A DNA stretch of 64,000 bases from Pelomonas margarita (GTDB lineage Bacteria; Pseudomonadota; Gammaproteobacteria; Burkholderiales; Burkholderiaceae_C). Below the pieces are notes generated by a model that saw only the letters and a list, made by a program, of their open reading frames with translations, did no database searches and was not told where the DNA came from. Made by a program: the position numbers and the translations under genes. The stretch is from positions 124,001-188,000 of the forward strand of contig NZ_JBIGHW010000005.1 in the NCBI RefSeq assembly GCF_043555875.1. The letters are read 5' to 3'. Below, in pieces: positions 40,761-49,343 of the stretch (positions are counted from its first letter, which is position 1; each line of letters opens with the position of its first letter).

Positions 40761-42284
40761 TCAGCCGGCGCGTGCGGCGCAATGCCGGGCGATGTAGGCC
40801 GCGTGGTCAGGCATGACGTCCACGCACTTGGCGATCACGGCGCGCACGTTCTCCAGGTACTCCTCGGTGTCGCGCACGTCCTGCAGCGCGGCCAGCGGGT
40901 GGTGGCGAGCCGGGTGCAGGTTCTGACCTTCCATCACCTGCAGCCAGCCGACCTCGGTGAACAGCTCGTTGTTGAAGCGGAACAGCCGGCCGTGGGCGAG
41001 GTAGAGGTCGATCTTGTCCTTCAGCGTCTGCGGCACCTGCATGCGGGCGCAGTCCTGCCAGAACGTCGAGTCGTCGCGCTGGTTGGCGTGGTAGTGCAGG
41101 ATGACGAAGTCGCGGATGCGCTCGTAGTGGAAACGGCTCTGGCGGTTGAACTCGTCGATGTCCACCGGGTTGAAACCGGAGTCGGGGAAGAAGTCGATGA
41201 GCTGCTGGATGGCTGACTGGATGAGGTGGATGGACGTGGACTCCAGCGGCTCCAAGAAGCCGCTGGCCAGGCCGATGGCGACAACGTTGTGATGCCAGGC
41301 CACGCGCCGCATGCCGGTGCGGAACTTGATGAGACGCGGCTCGGCCAGCGGCTTGCCGTCGAGGTGGGCGAGCAGCGTGGCGGCGGCTTCGTCGTCGCTG
41401 ACGTGGGCGCTGCTGTAGACGTGGCCATTACCGGTGCGGTGCTGCAGCGGGATGCGCCATTGCCAGCCGGCGCGGTGGGCGGTGGAGCGGGTGTAGGGCG
41501 TCAGCGGCGACACTGACTCGCACGGCACGGCCAGCGCCCGGTCGCAGGGCAGCCAGTGCGTCCAGTCCTCGTAGCCGGTCTGCAGCGTCTGCTCGATGAG
41601 CAGGCCACGAAAGCCCGAGCAGTCGATGAACAGGTCGCCCTCGATGCGCTCACCGCTCTCCAGCACGACAGCGTCCACGTGGCCGGCCAGGGCGCCCTCG
41701 TTGCGGCGCGTCGCGTGGGTGATCTTGCCCTCGGTGCGCTGCACGCCGCGCGCCTCGCTGAGGCGACGCAGGTAGCGCGCATACAGGCTGGCGTCGAAGT
41801 GGTAGGCGTAGGCGATCTCGCGCAGCGGCGAGTTCTCCACGTCCAGCCGCGGCGGCATGAACTTGTTGGCCTTGCTGGCCATGCGGGTGATGGAGTACTC
41901 CTCCAGCGGCCGGGCCTTGCCAAGCGCGCGCAGGCGGTGCCAGTACTGCTCGAAGGGCACGGTCCACAGGTCCTGGCCAACGCGGCCGAAGCCGTGCATG
42001 TAGCGGTCGCCCAGGCGCCCCCAGTTCACGAACTCGATGCCCAGCTTGAAACTGCCCTGGGTCTCGCGCATGAACTCGTTCTCGTCGATGCCGACGATAC
42101 GGTTGAAGCGCTGGATCATGGGAATGGTGGCTTCGCCCACGCCCACGATGCCGATGTCGTCGGACTCGACGACACGAATGCGGTAACGCCCCCGCAACAC
42201 AGTGGACAGGGCGGCGGCCGTCATCCAGCCGGCGGTGCCACCACCGACGATGACGACGTCCTGGATCAGGGATTCGGATGACAT
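40761..42284 (-). CDS. Flavin-dependent (tryptophan-type) halogenase
   Basis: 507 residues. The FAD-binding GGGTAGW motif is at residues 14-20; K80 in QGSFKLGIEF occupies the place of the catalytic Lys-79 of PrnA/RebH; GWQWRIP (273-279) is the halogenase-diagnostic motif; EPLESTSIHL supplies the catalytic-region Glu (E348). All key residues are intact. Such enzymes use FADH2, oxygen and halide to halogenate aromatic rings. Relatives often neighbour TonB receptors in sugar-utilisation loci, with unknown substrates. No flavin reductase is adjacent. The upstream TTG extension lacks support. Confidence 0.9.
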   Translation of the reverse strand: MSSESLIQDVVIVGGGTAGWMTAAALSTVLRGRYRIRVVESDDIGIVGVGEATIPMIQRFNRIVGIDENEFMRETQGSFKLGIEFVNWGRLGDRYMHGFGRVGQDLWTVPFEQYWHRLRALGKARPLEEYSITRMASKANKFMPPRLDVENSPLREIAYAYHFDASLYARYLRRLSEARGVQRTEGKITHATRRNEGALAGHVDAVVLESGERIEGDLFIDCSGFRGLLIEQTLQTGYEDWTHWLPCDRALAVPCESVSPLTPYTRSTAHRAGWQWRIPLQHRTGNGHVYSSAHVSDDEAAATLLAHLDGKPLAEPRLIKFRTGMRRVAWHHNVVAIGLASGFLEPLESTSIHLIQSAIQQLIDFFPDSGFNPVDIDEFNRQSRFHYERIRDFVILHYHANQRDDSTFWQDCARMQVPQTLKDKIDLYLAHGRLFRFNNELFTEVGWLQVMEGQNLHPARHHPLAALQDVRDTEEYLENVRAVIAKCVDVMPDHAAYIARHCAARAG

Positions 42285-42307
42285 GGTCTGAGGTTCCTGC
42301 AAACAAA

Positions 42308-42344
42308 AAAAGGTCCCGCCGGCGCGGACGCTGCGGGACCTTTT
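42308..42344 (-). terminator. Terminator after the TonB-dependent receptor
   Basis: AAAAGGTCCCGC and GCGGGACCTTTT form a perfect 12-bp stem, and on the minus strand the run continues as TTTTTTTG. It lies between the receptor stop and the halogenase start, so it probably attenuates transcription into the halogenase. Confidence 0.9.
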
Positions 42345-42393
42345 CTAACCGATGACAGGGAGGGCCGACAGCGGCTCTCCCCGCATCGCGGCG

Positions 42394-45282
42394 TCAGAAC
42401 TTGTAGTTGACGCCGAACAGGTAGGTCTTGCCGTACTTGATCGACTCGGTGATCTCGCTGGGCGACGACGAATAGCGCTGGAACTTGGAGTTCGTCATGT
42501 TGTTGCCCTGGGCCAGCAGGGACAGGCCCTTCAGCCAGCCACTACCGAACTCGTACGCGATCTGCAGGTCGACGATGGACTCGCCCTTGATGAAGGTCAG
42601 CTGACGGTTGTCCTGGAAGTCGCTGACTTCGCCGAGGAAGTCCGAACGCTTGCGCTGCGCCACCGCGATCTGGAAGCCGTGGGCCTCGTAGTAGAAGCGC
42701 AGGTTGGTGACCTTCTTGGACAGGCCTGGCAGCGGGATCGAGATCGGGTTGACGCTCTCGGTCGAGAAGCCCGACGTCGGCAGCACCACGGAGCTGTTCG
42801 TGCTGGAGTGGTTCAGCTGGATGCCGAAGCCGTCGAGCCACGAGTGCACCATGGACAGCGGCACGTTCAGCGCCAGCTCGATGCCGCGGATGTTGCCACC
42901 TTCACCGTTGATGGGCTGGTTCAGGATGCCAACCGTGGAGCCGGCGGCGGGGCCGGTCGTGGGCAGCGGGGTCGTCGGGCCGACGTAGGGCTTGAAGTCG
43001 AAGACAGTCGGGATGCGAAGGATGTAGGTGTCCAGCTTCTTGTAGAAGCCCGCCACGCTGAGGTAGCCCTTCTTGCCGAAGTACTTCTCGTACGACAGGT
43101 CCAGCGCCGTGGCCTTGAACGGCTTCAGCTCGGGGTTGCCGCCGCTACCGTTGAGGATCTGCGTGCCGCTGTTGTTCAGGCTGAAGCCCAGGCTGGCGCG
43201 CATGTCACCCATGTTCGGGCGCGACAGCACCTTGGCCGCAGCCAGGCGCACAACCTGGTCGTTGCCGAGGTCGAAGCCAACGTTCAGGCTGGGCAGCACA
43301 TCGGTGTAGCTGGTGCCGCGGCCAACCGTGGCGCCCGGGCAGGTGGCGGCGGTGTTGCCGGTGCAGCTGTTGCGGTCGACGTTGAAGCCGGTGGAGCTCT
43401 GGTCGGCGCCAACGATCTGCAGACCCACGTTGCCGCGGTAGTTCAGGCCGAACAGCTCACCATCCAGGTCACCCTTGGCGTAGGCGGTGGTGACCTTCTC
43501 GCTGACGGTCCAGTCCTTGTTCAGGATGTCGGCATCGATCTTCTGGCCCAGTTCATAGACCGAACCCAGCGAGCCCTTGGGATCCCAGGAGACGACGCTC
43601 AGGCCCGTGGTGCCGGCCGTCGTGGTGGCACTGCCAGGCACGTCGGCCACGCCGTAGGGGTTGCCGCCCTTGATGACCAGGCGACCTTCCTGGGTCGTGC
43701 GGACCTTGTCGCGCTTGGTGTAGTTGACGCCGAATTCGGCGGCGGTCAGCGGGCCCCAGCCCAGATCAGTTTTGCCCGACAGGCGGATGGAGTCCACCTT
43801 GTCTTCCACGTGCGGAAGTGCGACATAGCCAGCCTGCGGCGAGCTCGCGCCACCGCTCCAGCCGTTCACGTCCGTCAGCTTGGCGACGGCGCGGTCGGCG
43901 TAGCTCAGGCTGGTGTTGTACTTGACGCTGGTGTAGTTGCCGCCGTCGAAGCCCGACCAGCTGATGCTGCCCAGCCCGGCCTGCGTGGCGGGGCTGGCCG
44001 AGCCCGGCTGGCCGGCGGTGGTCTCGTAGCGCGAGCTGTCACGCGTCACCTTGGACTGCGCGATGTCGGCCACCAACGTCCAGTCGGCCACGCGCAGCTT
44101 GTTGTTCCAGCCCCAGGAGGTCAGCTTGTCGTCGCCGCCCTCGACGTGGTTGCGCACCACGCCCTTGTAGTTGGACAGCGTGCCAGCGCTGACGACGCCG
44201 TTGCTCAGCGTGTAGCCGGTGATGACGCCGACCGGGTCATACGTGCCGTTGTCGTTGCCACCAATGGCGCCTTCCAGGCCGGTCTTCTTCAGACCAAAGG
44301 TACCCTTGGAGCGGAAGAAGTCCAGCGTGGACTCGAAGTCCTTGTTGGGCTTGAACTGGAAGGTGGCCATCGCGCCATCGCGCTCGGCGGTGCTGCTCTC
44401 GGTGTCAGCCGTGAAGCCGCCCTGCACCTTGTACTTGGTCGTGCCGCAGACGATGGTCGCGTCGGTGCGGGCCATCGTGGCGCACTGGGCTTCACGGGCC
44501 AGCGCCGAGCCGGTGCCCTTGGTGGTCACCCAGTCGTCGACGTTCCAGCCGCCCCAGGAGTTGAACTTCTGCTGATCGGCGCCCTCTTCCGTGAAGCGCA
44601 CGAGGCCCACGGCCACGCCGACCTTGCGGTCGAAGAACTGGTCCACGTAGGACAGCGAGGTGCGGTCGCCCGTGCCCTCGCCGGCGCCGGAGGCCACGCC
44701 CGTGCGCTGCTTGCGGTGGTTGACGGCGATGGTGCGCTTGCCGAAGTCCAGCGGGCGCGCCGTACGCAGGTCGATGGTGGAAGCCAGGCCCTGGCCCACC
44801 AGTTGCGCGTCGGGGGTCTTGTAGATGACGACCGAGCCCAGCAGCTCGGACGGGTACAGGTCGAACTCCACGCCGCGGCTGTCGCCGCTGGACGCCTGCT
44901 CGCGGCCGTTCAGCAGCGCACCGTTGAAGTCGGGCGACATGCCGCGCACGCTGACCGAGCTGGCCTTGCCGGTGGACTTGTTGCGCTGGGACGTGACGCC
45001 CGGCAGGCGCGACACGGACTCGGCCACGCTCGCGTCGGGCAGCTTGCCGATGTCCTCGGCGGAAATAGCTTCAACGATGGAGTCGTTGTTCTTCTTGACC
45101 GAGATCGCGTCCTCGATGCCCTTGCGGATGCCGGTCACGGTGACGGTCTCGAGCTGCTGCGGCGTCGCCTGCTGGGCGGTCGCGCTGGCGGCGGCGATCA
45201 GCATCACGCAGCCGACGGCCACCGGGCTGATGCGGAAGGAAGCGCGGGCGGCGGCGCTGCGCTGTTCTGTGTTCAGGGTCAT
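42394..45282 (-). CDS. TonB-dependent receptor (likely maltodextrin-type)
   Basis: 962 residues. Signal peptide (cleavage near ASATAQQ), then the plug beginning LETVTVTGIRKGIEDAI and the signature SVSRLPGVTSQRNKSTGK, typical of the Caulobacter/Xanthomonas carbohydrate receptor group (TIGR01782). A 22-strand barrel follows, ending in the C-terminal aromatic GVNYKF. It would carry oligosaccharides across the outer membrane using TonB. GAGGAGACATCC precedes the ATG at 45282. Substrate is inferred from the surrounding glucan genes. Upstream is a 530-base control region with three palindromes. Confidence 0.93.
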   Translation of the reverse strand: MTLNTEQRSAAARASFRISPVAVGCVMLIAAASATAQQATPQQLETVTVTGIRKGIEDAISVKKNNDSIVEAISAEDIGKLPDASVAESVSRLPGVTSQRNKSTGKASSVSVRGMSPDFNGALLNGREQASSGDSRGVEFDLYPSELLGSVVIYKTPDAQLVGQGLASTIDLRTARPLDFGKRTIAVNHRKQRTGVASGAGEGTGDRTSLSYVDQFFDRKVGVAVGLVRFTEEGADQQKFNSWGGWNVDDWVTTKGTGSALAREAQCATMARTDATIVCGTTKYKVQGGFTADTESSTAERDGAMATFQFKPNKDFESTLDFFRSKGTFGLKKTGLEGAIGGNDNGTYDPVGVITGYTLSNGVVSAGTLSNYKGVVRNHVEGGDDKLTSWGWNNKLRVADWTLVADIAQSKVTRDSSRYETTAGQPGSASPATQAGLGSISWSGFDGGNYTSVKYNTSLSYADRAVAKLTDVNGWSGGASSPQAGYVALPHVEDKVDSIRLSGKTDLGWGPLTAAEFGVNYTKRDKVRTTQEGRLVIKGGNPYGVADVPGSATTTAGTTGLSVVSWDPKGSLGSVYELGQKIDADILNKDWTVSEKVTTAYAKGDLDGELFGLNYRGNVGLQIVGADQSSTGFNVDRNSCTGNTAATCPGATVGRGTSYTDVLPSLNVGFDLGNDQVVRLAAAKVLSRPNMGDMRASLGFSLNNSGTQILNGSGGNPELKPFKATALDLSYEKYFGKKGYLSVAGFYKKLDTYILRIPTVFDFKPYVGPTTPLPTTGPAAGSTVGILNQPINGEGGNIRGIELALNVPLSMVHSWLDGFGIQLNHSSTNSSVVLPTSGFSTESVNPISIPLPGLSKKVTNLRFYYEAHGFQIAVAQRKRSDFLGEVSDFQDNRQLTFIKGESIVDLQIAYEFGSGWLKGLSLLAQGNNMTNSKFQRYSSSPSEITESIKYGKTYLFGVNYKF

Positions 45283-45387
45283 GGATGTCTCCTCTGGTTC
45301 ATTGGAAAACGGCTTGGCCCTCAGCACGGTACCGGCACATCGGCGCACCACACAGGGGCGAGAACCCAACGTCTCAGCCAAGTTTGT

Positions 45388-45406
45388 ATCAAAACTAGAT
45401 TTTGAT
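45388..45406 (-). promoter_or_regulatory. Palindrome upstream of the TonB receptor
   Basis: ATCAAAA-CTAGA-TTTTGAT, perfect 7-bp arms, about 106 bases before the receptor start. Likely an operator or part of the promoter. No similar site was noticed elsewhere in the window. Confidence 0.45.
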
Positions 45407-45463
45407 CCGCACCTGCGTAAACCCTAGACGTTGCGAAGAAACGACCCGATTTCGCCTCAATAC

Positions 45464-45479
45464 CAAGGGATAACCCTTG
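45464..45479 (-). promoter_or_regulatory. Second palindrome upstream of the TonB receptor
   Basis: CAAGGG-ATAA-CCCTTG, perfect 6-bp arms. Its function is unknown; it may be a second operator. Confidence 0.4.
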
Positions 45480-45538
45480 ACAAATAAGGGGAAGCACTCA
45501 AAACAGTCGACGCAACTTCCAGAAGACCAGGCCGATTC

Positions 45539-45553
45539 TGTAGCTCAACTACA
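45539..45553 (-). promoter_or_regulatory. HexR-like operator 3 (TonB receptor)
   Basis: TGTAG-CTCAA-CTACA, perfect arms, 13 of 15 matches to the recalled HexR consensus. It lies ~257 bases upstream of the receptor start. Confidence 0.55.
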
Positions 45554-45774
45554 TTCACAGGAAAGCCACTAAACAGGGCGCAAAAAGGGTGAACAAAGTC
45601 ACACCAGGCGCCGCACTGCAGCGCAGGCGCGACCTGTGCCGCGGCAGCCCCGCAGCAGCGCAACGAGCAAAGCCCACCGCAGCGGGGCGATGCCATTGCG
45701 ACACGGCGCAGCGCCAGGCAGCAGCAGGCCGCCGCCGCTCTGCGGAGGAGGAAAAAGAGGAAACGGCGGACAAG

Positions 45775-45806
45775 TCAGGCAGGCGGCGCCCGGCCGCCCT
45801 GCCTGA
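45775..45806 (-). terminator. Terminator-like hairpin after glk
   Basis: TCAGGCAGG (45775-45783) and CCTGCCTGA (45798-45806) pair perfectly, with a further CGGC/GCCG stem inside, seven bases after the glk stop. It is a strong stem but has no clear T tract. Confidence 0.55.
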
Positions 45807-45812
45807 ACGGGG

Positions 45813-46799
45813 TCAGGCCTGGGCCTGCTCCAGCGCCAGCGCGGCGCCCGACAACGCCGCCAGCGTGTCGATGATGAGAGCCGTGGAGATCCCAGCCAGG
45901 AAGGGCTGGAAGCGCCCCTTCGCCTCGAAGCGAGCGCGGAACGCGGACTGGAAGAAGCGCTCACCCAGCCGCGGCACGATGCCGCCACCGATGAAAACGC
46001 CGCCGCGCGAGCCCAGGGTCAGCGCCACGCTACCAGCGAAGCCGCCCAGCATGGCGCAGAACACATCCAGCGTCCGTGCGCAGGCGGCCGACTCGCCACT
46101 CAGCCCGCGCGCGACGATCTGCTCGGTCGTCAGCGCCGCCACGTCCTCGCCCTGCCCCAGCGCGGCCGCGACCGAGCGGCAAAGCACCGGCAGGCCGATA
46201 CCAGACAGGAAACGCTCCGCAGACACATGCGGGAACTCGCGCCGGGCATGGCACAGCACCTCGCTCTCGAAGTCGTTACCGGGCGCCAGCGTTGCATGAC
46301 CGCCCTCGCCGGGCAGCGTCAGCCACAGGCCCGGCGCACGCACAACCCCGCCCACACCCAGCCCCGTACCGGGGCCGATGACCGCCAGCACCGTGCCGAC
46401 CGGCACCTGCTGCGCCGCCACCGGCGCCTCTCCCCAGGGGCGCAGCTGGTGCGGCCGCAGGCGCGGCAGCGACAGCGCCTGCGCCTCGAAGTCGTTCAGG
46501 CACAGGAAGGTCTGCAAGCCCAGCTCGGCCTGGGTGGCGCGGCGGGAAAAGTCCCACGCGCCGTTGGTCAGCGCGATGCGGTCCTCATGCACCGGCGTGG
46601 CCAGGGCCATGGCCACGCTGCGCGGCGCCGGGCCGTCACGGCCCTGCAGGTAGTGGCGCACGGCGGCGGCCGGCCCGGCATGCGCAGCTACCGGCAGCAC
46701 GCGCACATCCTCCACCTCGGCGCCCGGGCCGGACACCGTGCCGAAGCGCGCATTGGTGCCGCCAACATCGGCCACCAGCCACGGATACGGCGCGCTCAT
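45813..46799 (-). CDS. glk: Glucokinase
   Basis: 328 residues of the bacterial Glk family: VADVGGTNARFG (phosphate 1), ALTNGAWDFSRR, LNDFEAQALSLP, VIGPGTGLGVGG (phosphate 2) and GEGGHATLAP. It phosphorylates free glucose released by amylases and MalQ. The start ATG at 46799 begins MSAPYPWLVADVG; the upstream extension is not homologous. Divergent from glk-hexR, with which it shares about half its architecture, so the pair may be an old duplication. Confidence 0.93.
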   Translation of the reverse strand: MSAPYPWLVADVGGTNARFGTVSGPGAEVEDVRVLPVAAHAGPAAAVRHYLQGRDGPAPRSVAMALATPVHEDRIALTNGAWDFSRRATQAELGLQTFLCLNDFEAQALSLPRLRPHQLRPWGEAPVAAQQVPVGTVLAVIGPGTGLGVGGVVRAPGLWLTLPGEGGHATLAPGNDFESEVLCHARREFPHVSAERFLSGIGLPVLCRSVAAALGQGEDVAALTTEQIVARGLSGESAACARTLDVFCAMLGGFAGSVALTLGSRGGVFIGGGIVPRLGERFFQSAFRARFEAKGRFQPFLAGISTALIIDTLAALSGAALALEQAQA

Positions 46800-46900
46800 G
46801 CACGCCTCCGGCAAGGCGCCGCTGCAGGCGCGGCGGCGGGAATGAATTTCAGGTGATGAACAGACACGGCCATGAAAACTCGAAAAATGGGTCGCTGCGG

Positions 46901-46929
46901 ACGGTAGCAAAACTACAACACATCGGCAA
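46901..46929 (-). promoter_or_regulatory. Candidate promoter of glk
   Basis: On the minus strand TTGCCG (46929-46924) and TACCGT (46906-46901) are 17 bases apart. The -10 is weak, but the spacer contains the HexR-like site, as at malK. Confidence 0.4.
46903..46917 (-). promoter_or_regulatory. HexR-like operator 4 (glk)
   Basis: GGTAG-CAAAA-CTACA, 4-bp perfect arms plus one changed outer base; 13 of 15 matches to the recalled HexR consensus. Confidence 0.55.
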
Positions 46930-47004
46930 TGAAGACTCACCCCAGCCTCCCTGCGGAAATGCTGAACCCTCGCTCTGAAACCAGGATGTCACTCGCGCCG
47001 GAAG

Positions 47005-47019
47005 CGTAGTGAAGCTACA
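47005..47019 (+). promoter_or_regulatory. HexR-like operator 5 (glk-hexR)
   Basis: CGTAG-TGAAG-CTACA, 4-bp perfect arms, 92 bases before the glk-hexR start. Would allow autoregulation. Confidence 0.5.
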
Positions 47020-47110
47020 GCGCCGCCGCCGCTGGACATCAGGACAACGACACACGGGGCGTGCTGAATAATCCGCTCCCTCCCCTTCACCGGTTTGCCG
47101 AGCCCCACCG

Positions 47111-49027
47111 ATGCCCCGTTTCGACAGCCCCCGCCTGCTTGCCGACATCGGCGGCACCTACGCCCGCTTCGCGCTGGAGACCGGCCCCGGCGAGTTCACG
47201 CAGATGGCCTCGCTGCGCTGCGCCGACCATGCCGACTTCCACGCCGCCGTGCGCGCCTACCTGGGCGGCCTGAGCTGGCAGGACGGCAACCAACAGATCG
47301 CGCACGCCGCCATCGCCATCGCCAACCCGGTGGAGGGCGACCGCGTGCGCATGACCAACTACCACTGGCAGTTCTCCATCGACGAGATGCGCCAGCGCCT
47401 GGGGCTGGACACGCTGGTCGTCGTCAACGATTTCACCGCGCTGGCGATGGCGCTGCCGCGCCTGGCGGAGGTGGACGTGCGCCAGGTCGGCGGCGGCCTG
47501 GCGCGCCGGCCCAGCGTCATCGGCCTGCTCGGCGCGGGAACCGGGCTGGGCGTGTCGGGGCTGATCCCGGCTGGCGAAGGCTGGATCGCGCTGGGCACCG
47601 AGGGCGGCCACGTCAACTTCGGCCCGCGCGATGCGCGCGAAATGGACATCCTGCAGTTCGCGTGGAAGCACCTGGACCAGGACCACGTGTCCTACGAGCG
47701 CCTGATCTCCGGCCCCGGCCTGGAGCTGATCTACAAGGCCCTGGCCGACCGAAACGGCGTGGCCGGCGCAGAACCGCTGGGCGCCCCCGCCATCACGCAG
47801 CGTGCGCTGGACGATGGCGACACACTGTGCCTGGAGACACTGGAGGTCTTCTGCGGCCTGCTGGGCACGGCGGCGGCCAACCTGGCGGTGACGCTGGGGT
47901 CGCTGGGCGGCATCTACATCGGCGGCGGCATCGTGCCGCGGCTGGGCGAGTACTTCGACCGCAGCCCGTTCCGTGCGCGCTTCGAGGACAAAGGGCGCTT
48001 CCGCGACTACGTGTCGGCCATCCCCACCTTCGTCATCACGGCCGAGCACGCCACGTTCAAGGGCGCCTCCGCCATCCTCGAGAACCAGCTGCGCCACCTG
48101 CAGGCCTCGCCCGGCTCGGCCATCCTGGGCCAGATCCGCCGCGCCCGCAGCGAGCTGTCGCCGGCCGAGTTGCGCGTGGCCGACCTGGTGCTGGCCCAGC
48201 CGCGCTCGGTGCTGAACGACCCCATCGCCGAGATCGCCCGCGCGGCCGGCGTCAGCCAGCCCACCGTCATCCGGTTCTGCCGCTCGCTGGGCTGCGAGGG
48301 CCTGTCGGACTTCAAGCTGCGCCTGGCCTCTGGGCTGACGGGCACGGTGCCGGTCACGCACACGCAGGTCAACACCAACGACTCCATGCTGGAGCTGGGC
48401 GCCAAGGTGCTGGGCAACACGGCCAGTGCCATCCTGCAGGTGCGCAGCCACCTGAACCGCGACACCATCGACCGCGCCACCGAGATGCTGCTGGCGGCAA
48501 GCCGCATCGAATTCTTCGCGCTGGGCCACTACGGCGTCGTCGCACAGGACGCGCAGTTCAAGTTCCTGCGCTTCGGCATGCCCTGCGGCGCTTACACCGA
48601 CCCGCGCCTGCAGCTGCTCGCCGCCGACGTGCTGCGCGAGGGCGACGTGGCCGTCGTCATCAGCAGCGGCGGGCGCCTGCCGGAGCTGCTGCAGGTGGTA
48701 GAGAAGGCCCAGGAGCGCGGCGCCAAGGTCGTGGCCATCACGGCCAGCCAGAGCCCGCTGGCCAGACGAGCCGACGTGGCGCTGATCGTCGACCACGTGG
48801 AAGACATCGAGACCCACCTGCCCATGGTCAGCCGCATCCTGCACCTGCTGGTCATCGACATCCTGGCCGTGGGCGTGGCCATGCGCCGCAACCCCGACAG
48901 CATCTCCGCACTGGCCGTGGGCCCTGGCGAAGACGAGGCCAAGCCCGGCCGGCCCGGTGCCAGCAGCGTGGCCCCGGGCGTGAGTGCCGCCACGCCACTT
49001 GCACGGCTGACTTCGCACAGCCGTTGA
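47111..49027 (+). CDS. glk: Bifunctional glucokinase / HexR transcriptional regulator
   Basis: 638 residues, a natural fusion. Residues ~1-335 are glucokinase (LADIGGTYARFALETGPGEF, LGAGTGLGVSGLIPAGEGW, GTEGGHVNFGPRD). Residues ~345-415 are an RpiR-type helix-turn-helix (EIARAAGVSQPTVIRFCRSL) and ~460-600 an SIS domain (FFALGHYGVVAQDAQFKFLR, VVISSGGRLPELLQVVE) that in HexR senses 2-keto-3-deoxy-6-phosphogluconate. It makes glucose 6-phosphate and probably represses sugar genes until KDPG rises. The usual zwf-pgl-edd partners are absent from the window. Known fusion in Burkholderiales. Confidence 0.95.
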   Translation: MPRFDSPRLLADIGGTYARFALETGPGEFTQMASLRCADHADFHAAVRAYLGGLSWQDGNQQIAHAAIAIANPVEGDRVRMTNYHWQFSIDEMRQRLGLDTLVVVNDFTALAMALPRLAEVDVRQVGGGLARRPSVIGLLGAGTGLGVSGLIPAGEGWIALGTEGGHVNFGPRDAREMDILQFAWKHLDQDHVSYERLISGPGLELIYKALADRNGVAGAEPLGAPAITQRALDDGDTLCLETLEVFCGLLGTAAANLAVTLGSLGGIYIGGGIVPRLGEYFDRSPFRARFEDKGRFRDYVSAIPTFVITAEHATFKGASAILENQLRHLQASPGSAILGQIRRARSELSPAELRVADLVLAQPRSVLNDPIAEIARAAGVSQPTVIRFCRSLGCEGLSDFKLRLASGLTGTVPVTHTQVNTNDSMLELGAKVLGNTASAILQVRSHLNRDTIDRATEMLLAASRIEFFALGHYGVVAQDAQFKFLRFGMPCGAYTDPRLQLLAADVLREGDVAVVISSGGRLPELLQVVEKAQERGAKVVAITASQSPLARRADVALIVDHVEDIETHLPMVSRILHLLVIDILAVGVAMRRNPDSISALAVGPGEDEAKPGRPGASSVAPGVSAATPLARLTSHSR

Positions 49028-49038
49028 GTCGTGGAGTC

Positions 49039-49199
49039 AGAGGTTTAGAGTTATTCGGCCGTGCCAGAAAGGCGCGTCAAAGCGCCCTCGAACTAGGCGC
49101 AAAGCGCAGCCATAGTTCGGGCTATGGCGAGCATTTGCAACGACGGGCGAGGGCGTTTTGGCGTGCAAGGCGGGCATGGGTGAAAGACTCTCAACCTCT
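49039..49199. repeat. 161-nt nested inverted-repeat element after glk-hexR
   Basis: AGAGGTTTAGAGT (49039-49051) pairs with ACTCTCAACCTCT (49187-49199) at 12 of 13 positions. A middle stem of about 20 bp (49072-49090 with 49148-49166, including G-T pairs) has CGCCCTCG/CGAGGGCG at its core, and GCCATAG-TTCGGG-CTATGGC (tip) is a perfect 7-bp stem. The whole folds into one long hairpin. It could be a mobile non-coding element, an end-of-operon structure or an RNA gene. It fills half of the 316-base gap before macA; the remainder shows nothing but the macA ribosome site. Confidence 0.7.
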
Positions 49200-49343
49200 C
49201 AGGCAAGCCCTGACCCCACATGACTTTCGCCAGACTGCGCGGCAGCTCACACCATGCGCCTGCAGGATGCCGTGCTGCGTGGCGGCTGCTACGCTGCGGC
49301 GCAGTCACTGACGGGGCGTTGACCCCGAGACCCAGGGAGGGAC

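Larger units (their letters stand above)
45283..45812. other. Long control region between the TonB receptor and glk
   Basis: 530 bases. The receptor-proximal half is AT-richer and holds palindromes at 45388-45406, 45464-45479 and 45539-45553. The rest (45554-45770) is GC-rich with no convincing gene, and a stem at 45775-45806 ends glk. Overlapping frames have no homology-like content. Confidence 0.6.
46800..47110. other. Divergent control region glk / glk-hexR
   Basis: 311 bases without a gene. It contains two HexR-like palindromes, one facing each gene, and a promoter candidate toward glk. Confidence 0.65.

Noticed and set aside
42352..45405. A 1017-codon frame antisense to the TonB receptor
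   Set aside because: The receptor has a signal peptide, plug motif and C-terminal aromatic; the opposite frame has none and its composition is that of a GC-rich shadow.
45589..46299. A 236-codon plus-strand frame in the receptor-glk gap
   Set aside because: Mostly antisense to glk; the intergenic part is low-complexity Arg/Ala/Glu with no ribosome site.
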